From Pseudomonas fluorescens (GTDB lineage Bacteria; Pseudomonadota; Gammaproteobacteria; Pseudomonadales; Pseudomonadaceae): a stretch of 64,000 nt of DNA. Below are positions 60,164-64,000 of the stretch, in pieces; positions within the stretch are counted from its first letter, which is position 1, and each line of letters begins with the position of its first letter. Location of the stretch: assembly GCF_902497875.1 (NCBI RefSeq), contig NZ_CABVHY010000014.1, forward strand, positions 1-64,000. The letters are read 5' to 3'. A model generated the notes under the pieces. That model did no database searches and was not told where the DNA came from. It saw nothing but the letters and a program-made list of their open reading frames with translations. The translations under genes and the position numbers were made by a program.

Positions 60164-61381
60164 TCAGGCTTGATGAGCGGTTACCGCCACCTGTAACAAT
60201 CCGCGGCGGTTCAGGCTGTCGAGCAACGCCCGCACACCGAAGTCCCAGACCGGTGCCTGGTCACTGGTGGTGACGCGGTTGCACAGCGTGCCAAGGTGGT
60301 CGTTGCTGATCGCGACGATATCGCCCTGCTTGTGGGTGAACCCGGCACCGGGTTGATCGCGATCCTGTTTGGGGGCGAACAGCGTACCAAGAAACAGCAC
60401 CAGGCCGTCGGGGTACTGGTGATTTTCGTTGAGGGTCTGCTGCACCAGGTCGACCGGGTCGCGGCTGATCTGGCGCATGGAGCTGCGACCTTCGAGCACG
60501 AAGCCATCCTCGCCGGTCACCCGCAGGTCCACCTCGGCCTGACGCACATCATCCAGGCTGAAGCTGTCGTCAAACAAGCGCAGGAATGGCCCCAGCGCCG
60601 TCGAGGCATTGTTGTCCTTGGCCTTGGACAGCAGCAGCGCGCTGCGGCCTTCAAAGTCCCGCAGGTTGACGTCGTTGCCGAGCATCGCGCCGTGGATCCT
60701 GCCGCTGCTCGACACCGCCAGTACCACTTCCGGCTCCGGATTGTTCCAGCTGGATTTGGGATGGATGCCGATCGCCGCACCATGCCCCACTGCCGACAAT
60801 GGCTGGGCCTTGGTGAAAATTTCCGCATCCGGACCAATCCCGACTTCCAGGTACTGCGACCACAATCCTTGCTCTACCAGCACCGCGCGCAGCGCTTGGG
60901 CTTGTGCCGAGCCGGGCACAATCTGCGACAGATCGGCGCCAATCTGCGCGACCAGGGTGTCGCGGATCGCCTCGGCCCTGGCCGGATCGCCCTTGGCCTG
61001 CTCTTCGACCACCCGCTCGAGCATGCTCGCGGCAAAGGTCACGCCCGCGGCCTTGATCGCCTGCAGGTCAATCGGCGCCAACAGCCACGGCAGTTGCGCA
61101 TCGCGCTGCGCCGGGTCGCTGTTGTGCAGCAGCGCTTGCAGCTCGATCAGTGGCTCGGCCAGCGGCAGGTTGCGCAACCAGCTCACCGGATCCTCGAGTT
61201 CCAGCAGCGCCGATACCGTCGACACCTGGGCGCTAATGTCATACACCGCAGCGTTGTTCAACAGGACCACGGACGGCCCGAGCTCAGGCCGCCAAACGCG
61301 CCCGACCCAGGTCCCGGTGTCAAATACATGAGCATTCACGCCAAGGTCCAGCGAGCCCGTTAGAGCAGTTTTGTTATTCAT
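60164..61381 (-). CDS. FAH-family dehydratase of sugar-acid catabolism
   Basis: A 405-residue fumarylacetoacetate-hydrolase-fold protein of the long type that includes 2-keto-3-deoxy-pentonate dehydratases (XylX/AraX-like). The Mg-binding core is seen in EIFTKAQPLSAVGHG, NPEPEVVLAVSSSGRI, GAMLGNDVNLRDFEGRSALL and LSKAKDNNAS. The gene set MFS + FAH-family + aldehyde dehydrogenase suggests dehydration of a 2-keto-3-deoxy acid to 2-oxoglutarate semialdehyde. The specific sugar acid (arabinonate, xylonate or another) is not determinable. ATG 61381; 55 bases after the Ldh-family gene. Confidence 0.82.
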   Translation of the reverse strand: MNNKTALTGSLDLGVNAHVFDTGTWVGRVWRPELGPSVVLLNNAAVYDISAQVSTVSALLELEDPVSWLRNLPLAEPLIELQALLHNSDPAQRDAQLPWLLAPIDLQAIKAAGVTFAASMLERVVEEQAKGDPARAEAIRDTLVAQIGADLSQIVPGSAQAQALRAVLVEQGLWSQYLEVGIGPDAEIFTKAQPLSAVGHGAAIGIHPKSSWNNPEPEVVLAVSSSGRIHGAMLGNDVNLRDFEGRSALLLSKAKDNNASTALGPFLRLFDDSFSLDDVRQAEVDLRVTGEDGFVLEGRSSMRQISRDPVDLVQQTLNENHQYPDGLVLFLGTLFAPKQDRDQPGAGFTHKQGDIVAISNDHLGTLCNRVTTSDQAPVWDFGVRALLDSLNRRGLLQVAVTAHQA

Positions 61382-61435
61382 CTCAGCACTCTTTTGTGGG
61401 TGTCAGTGTGGTGATGTCAGTTGAGGTGTTGCGGC

Positions 61436-62503
61436 TCAGTGAGCGAGCGGCGCGAGCTGTAGGGATTCGGCGGTGCGATTCAACTCGGCGAGCACCGCCT
61501 GCGGCAATTCGAGCCCGTCGCGCAGGCGCGCTTCGCGAAGCTTCAGACCGGCCTGCCCGGGCAACCTGACCGGTCGTTGCGGATCGACCGCGCGGCTTTC
61601 GAGGATCAGCCCACTGAGGAACGAGGTTTCCGCGGTGAAACTTTCCAGCCCGCCGAAAAACTCCGGATCAATCGCCATCACCGTGACTGAAGCGCCCCAC
61701 TGCTGCGGAGCGTCCTTGCGACCATGTCCGGCGAGAGCCGAGGTCAGCGCCTCGACCAGAATTCCCAAGGCAAAACCCTTGTGCCCGAAAGCCTGCCCAC
61801 CGAGGGGCAAAATGCTGCCCGGGGGGTTGGTGGAAAACGCTTCCGGGTCGTCGGTCAATTGTCCGCTATTGGACATCAGCACCGGATGCGGCAGCTTTTT
61901 CCCGGCCTGCCGGCACTGGCCGATCAGCCCCAGGGTAATGGTCGACATGCTGACATCGAGCAGAATCGGCTCGCCATCGGTGGGGATCCCGGCGGCGATC
62001 GGGTTGGGCGTGTAGATCGGATCGATCCCGCCATGGGCCGAGACCGAGGCCACCGAAGGATCGGAGCTGTAGATGATCGCCACCAAGCCCTGGTCGGTGA
62101 TCGGCTTGAGGTAGGCCGCCAGGCAGCCGATGTGCGAAGAGCGACGGACCACTGCCATGCCCAGCCCATGGGCGGTGGCGGCTTGTACCGCAAAGTCCAG
62201 CGCCTTGCTGACGCAGTACGGACCCAGCACATAGTGGCCATCGAACAGCCCCGACACGCTGCTGGCCGACAGCTGCTCGAACTTGCTCCCGTCGGCCTGG
62301 GCATCGCCGGCCATGACGCCGGCAATGTAGCGGCTGACCAGGTTCACGCCGTGGGTATGATGCCCCAGCAGATCACCTTCGAGCAGGACCCGGGTCACTG
62401 TCCGGGCCACTTCCGAGTCCGCCCCGGCCTTCTCGAACAGCTGCTGGATAAAGCCCAGCAGCGTCTGGTAGTCGTAACGTTGCGGATTGGGCATATCAGT
62501 CAT
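61436..62503 (-). CDS. Ldh-family (malate/L-lactate-type) oxidoreductase
   Basis: A 355-residue NAD(P)-dependent dehydrogenase of the type 2 malate/lactate family (YlbC/DpkA/DlgD fold). Recognisable segments: LEGDLLGHHTHGVNLVSRYI, VVRRSSHIGCLAAYLKPITD with the catalytic His, PIYTPNPIAAGIPTDGEPILLD and GGQAFGHKGFALGILVEALTSAL. Relatives reduce 2-keto acids or cyclic imines. In this cluster it may reduce or oxidise a keto-sugar acid. ATG 62503 has AAAGGAG nine bases upstream; an ATG at 62521 overlaps that RBS. It sits between the aldehyde dehydrogenase and FAH-family genes. Confidence 0.85.
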   Translation of the reverse strand: MTDMPNPQRYDYQTLLGFIQQLFEKAGADSEVARTVTRVLLEGDLLGHHTHGVNLVSRYIAGVMAGDAQADGSKFEQLSASSVSGLFDGHYVLGPYCVSKALDFAVQAATAHGLGMAVVRRSSHIGCLAAYLKPITDQGLVAIIYSSDPSVASVSAHGGIDPIYTPNPIAAGIPTDGEPILLDVSMSTITLGLIGQCRQAGKKLPHPVLMSNSGQLTDDPEAFSTNPPGSILPLGGQAFGHKGFALGILVEALTSALAGHGRKDAPQQWGASVTVMAIDPEFFGGLESFTAETSFLSGLILESRAVDPQRPVRLPGQAGLKLREARLRDGLELPQAVLAELNRTAESLQLAPLAH

Positions 62504-62529
62504 CTGCGCTACTCCTTTCATGCCGCTGC

Positions 62530-64000
62530 TCAACCCAAGGTTCGGCTGCTGATCTGACCGTCCACCAGCCGGGCGATGCCCAGCGGATTGGCGTTTTTCA
62601 GCGGCTCGGGCAAGTGCGCGTCGGGAATATTCTGGTAGCACACCGGACGCAGGAAACGCTCGATGGCCAGGGTCCCCACCGAGGTGCCCCGGGAGTCGGA
62701 GGTTGCCGGGTAAGGTCCGCCATGCACCATCGCATCGCAGACTTCGACGCCGGTCGGGTAGCCGTTGAGCAGCACCCGGCCGACCCGTTGCTCGAGCAGC
62801 CCGAACAGTTCGGCAAAGGCCGTCAGGTCAGTCTCTTCAGCCAGCAGCGTGGCCGTGAGCTGACCCTGCAACGCGCCTACCGCCTGTAGCAGTTCATCCT
62901 TGTCGGCGGCCAGGATCACGATGGAGCAAGGGCCGAAGACTTCTTCCTGGAGCAGGTGATCGTGCTCCAGCAACAGCCTGACATCGGCCTCGAACAATTG
63001 CGGCTGGGCCTGATTGCCCTGTTGTGGTTGACCGCTCAAATGCTTGATACCCGGATGGCCGAGCAACGCCTTCAAACCATTGCCATAGCTGCGCAAGGTG
63101 CCGGCATTGAGCATGGTTTGCGCGGGTTGCTCGGCCATGTGCCCGCGCAACTGCTCGACAAACCCGTCCATCTGCGGCGAGCGAATGCCCAGGACCAGGC
63201 CCGGGTTGGTGCAGAACTGGCCGCAGCCCTGGACCACCGAAGCGCTCAACTCTTTAGCGATCGCGGCACTGCGCGCCTGCAGCGCCTCGGGCAAGACAAT
63301 CACCGGATTGATACTCGACATCTCGGCGAACACCGGGATCGGTCGTGGGCGGGCGGCCGCCATGTCACACAGGGCACGTCCCCCCTTGAGCGAACCGGTG
63401 AAACCTACCGCCTGGATCCCCGCATGCTTGACCAGTGCCTCACCGACACCGGAGCCGAAGATCATGTTGAACACCCCGGCCGGCATCGCGGTTTTTTCCG
63501 CGGCACGGATCAGCGCAGCAGCGACGAGCTCGGCGGTCGCCATATGCCCGCTGTGGGCCTTGAACACCACCGGGCAACCGGCCGCCAGTGCGGAGGCGGT
63601 ATCGCCGCCGGCCGTGGAGAACGCCAGCGGGAAATTACTCGCGCCGAACACCGCCACCGGGCCGACAGCAATCTTGTACTGGCGCAGGTCCGGACGTGGC
63701 AGCGGCGTGCGTTCAGGCAGTGCCTGATCGATCCGCGCGCCGTAGAAATCGCCGCGCCGCAGCACTTGGGAAAACAGCCGCATCTGGCCGCTGGTGCGAC
63801 CGCGCTCACCCTGAATCCGCGCCGCCGGCAATGCGGTTTCGCGGCAGGTCAACGCCACCAGTTCATCGCCCAGTCCATCGGGCTCGTCGGCAATCGCTTC
63901 GAGAAACTCCGCGCGTCGGCTGGCCGGCAGGTTGCGAAACAGCGGATAAGCTTGCTCGGCCGCCAGTACCGCGGCGTCCACCTCGGCCAGGGTTGCCTGG
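62530..64000 (-). CDS. 2-oxoglutarate semialdehyde dehydrogenase-like ALDH (5' truncated by window)
   Basis: The last 489 codons of an aldehyde dehydrogenase; the reading frame continues past base 64000, so the start is outside. Features: NADP-binding FGASNFPLAFSTAGGDTASA, FTGSLKGGRAL, the catalytic Cys in GCGQFCTNPGLVLG and EEVFGPCSIVI. The sequence has the style of alpha-ketoglutaric semialdehyde dehydrogenases that oxidise 2,5-dioxopentanoate to 2-oxoglutarate at the end of pentonate, glucarate/galactarate or hydroxyproline degradation. First known gene of this minus-strand cluster; 26 bases before the Ldh-family start. Confidence 0.9.
   Translation of the reverse strand, partial: QATLAEVDAAVLAAEQAYPLFRNLPASRRAEFLEAIADEPDGLGDELVALTCRETALPAARIQGERGRTSGQMRLFSQVLRRGDFYGARIDQALPERTPLPRPDLRQYKIAVGPVAVFGASNFPLAFSTAGGDTASALAAGCPVVFKAHSGHMATAELVAAALIRAAEKTAMPAGVFNMIFGSGVGEALVKHAGIQAVGFTGSLKGGRALCDMAAARPRPIPVFAEMSSINPVIVLPEALQARSAAIAKELSASVVQGCGQFCTNPGLVLGIRSPQMDGFVEQLRGHMAEQPAQTMLNAGTLRSYGNGLKALLGHPGIKHLSGQPQQGNQAQPQLFEADVRLLLEHDHLLQEEVFGPCSIVILAADKDELLQAVGALQGQLTATLLAEETDLTAFAELFGLLEQRVGRVLLNGYPTGVEVCDAMVHGGPYPATSDSRGTSVGTLAIERFLRPVCYQNIPDAHLPEPLKNANPLGIARLVDGQISSRTLG

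Overview
The window looks like chromosomal DNA of a fluorescent-group Pseudomonas. The coding sequence is GC-rich with Pseudomonas-like codon use. The intergenic gaps hold three classes of REP-type palindromes typical of the P. fluorescens group, and the gene content (glc operon, selD-mnmH, DUF6124 and DUF1615 proteins, DUF1338 2-oxoadipate enzyme) fits. I see no rRNA, tRNA, CRISPR array, phage or transposase gene.

Layout. 1-9 kb: a small secreted tandem-repeat protein, a DUF1615 lipoprotein, a flavin monooxygenase, a GNAT enzyme, a glutathione transferase, an exported histidine-phosphatase-like protein and the selenium pair selD-mnmH. 9-18 kb: two small Pseudomonas-specific proteins, a metallothionein and the glycolate locus glcC<>glcDEF-glcG-glcB, with two FadR-type operators in the divergent region. 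18-30 kb: single genes (DCC oxidoreductase, membrane proteins, esterase, basic amino-acid binding protein, glutamine amidotransferase, cobF with a phosphatase, Baeyer-Villiger monooxygenase plus hydrolase, DUF1338 enzyme), with decayed LysR and AraC fragments in REP-rich gaps. 30-35 kb: an ABC transporter operon with an AttH-like lipocalin lipoprotein. 35-40 kb: an OafA/SGNH acyltransferase and a sulfatase-fold membrane enzyme facing the next locus.

40.2-56.5 kb is one tightly packed exopolysaccharide operon of the Wzx/Wzy type. It encodes UDP-glucose dehydrogenase, a UDP-glucuronate-epimerase-like enzyme, an undecaprenyl-phosphate sugar transferase, a CpsD-like ATPase whose P-loop lysine is missing, an OPX lipoprotein, a Wzz-type co-polymerase, three glycosyltransferases, a Wzy-like polymerase, a Wzx flippase, two deacetylases and two acetyltransferase-like proteins. 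Most junctions overlap by a few bases. A 135-bp tandem REP array follows its end. 57.8-64 kb: an orphan lipopolysaccharide-kinase-like gene and an MFS / FAH-family / Ldh-family / aldehyde-dehydrogenase cluster that looks like oxidative (Weimberg-type) sugar-acid catabolism ending in 2-oxoglutarate. The aldehyde dehydrogenase runs off the right edge.

The most striking non-coding signal is a dispersed element of about 250 bp present three times (6040-6290 +, 37179-37429 -, 57430-57684 +). It can fold into a branched cloverleaf followed by two hairpins. Across the three copies, stems change by compensatory substitutions and loops vary freely, while one 8-nt loop keeps the form GGCGnnTG. This indicates a maintained secondary structure, not a gene. 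It is bordered by expandable GATCAA and AAGCC microsatellites.
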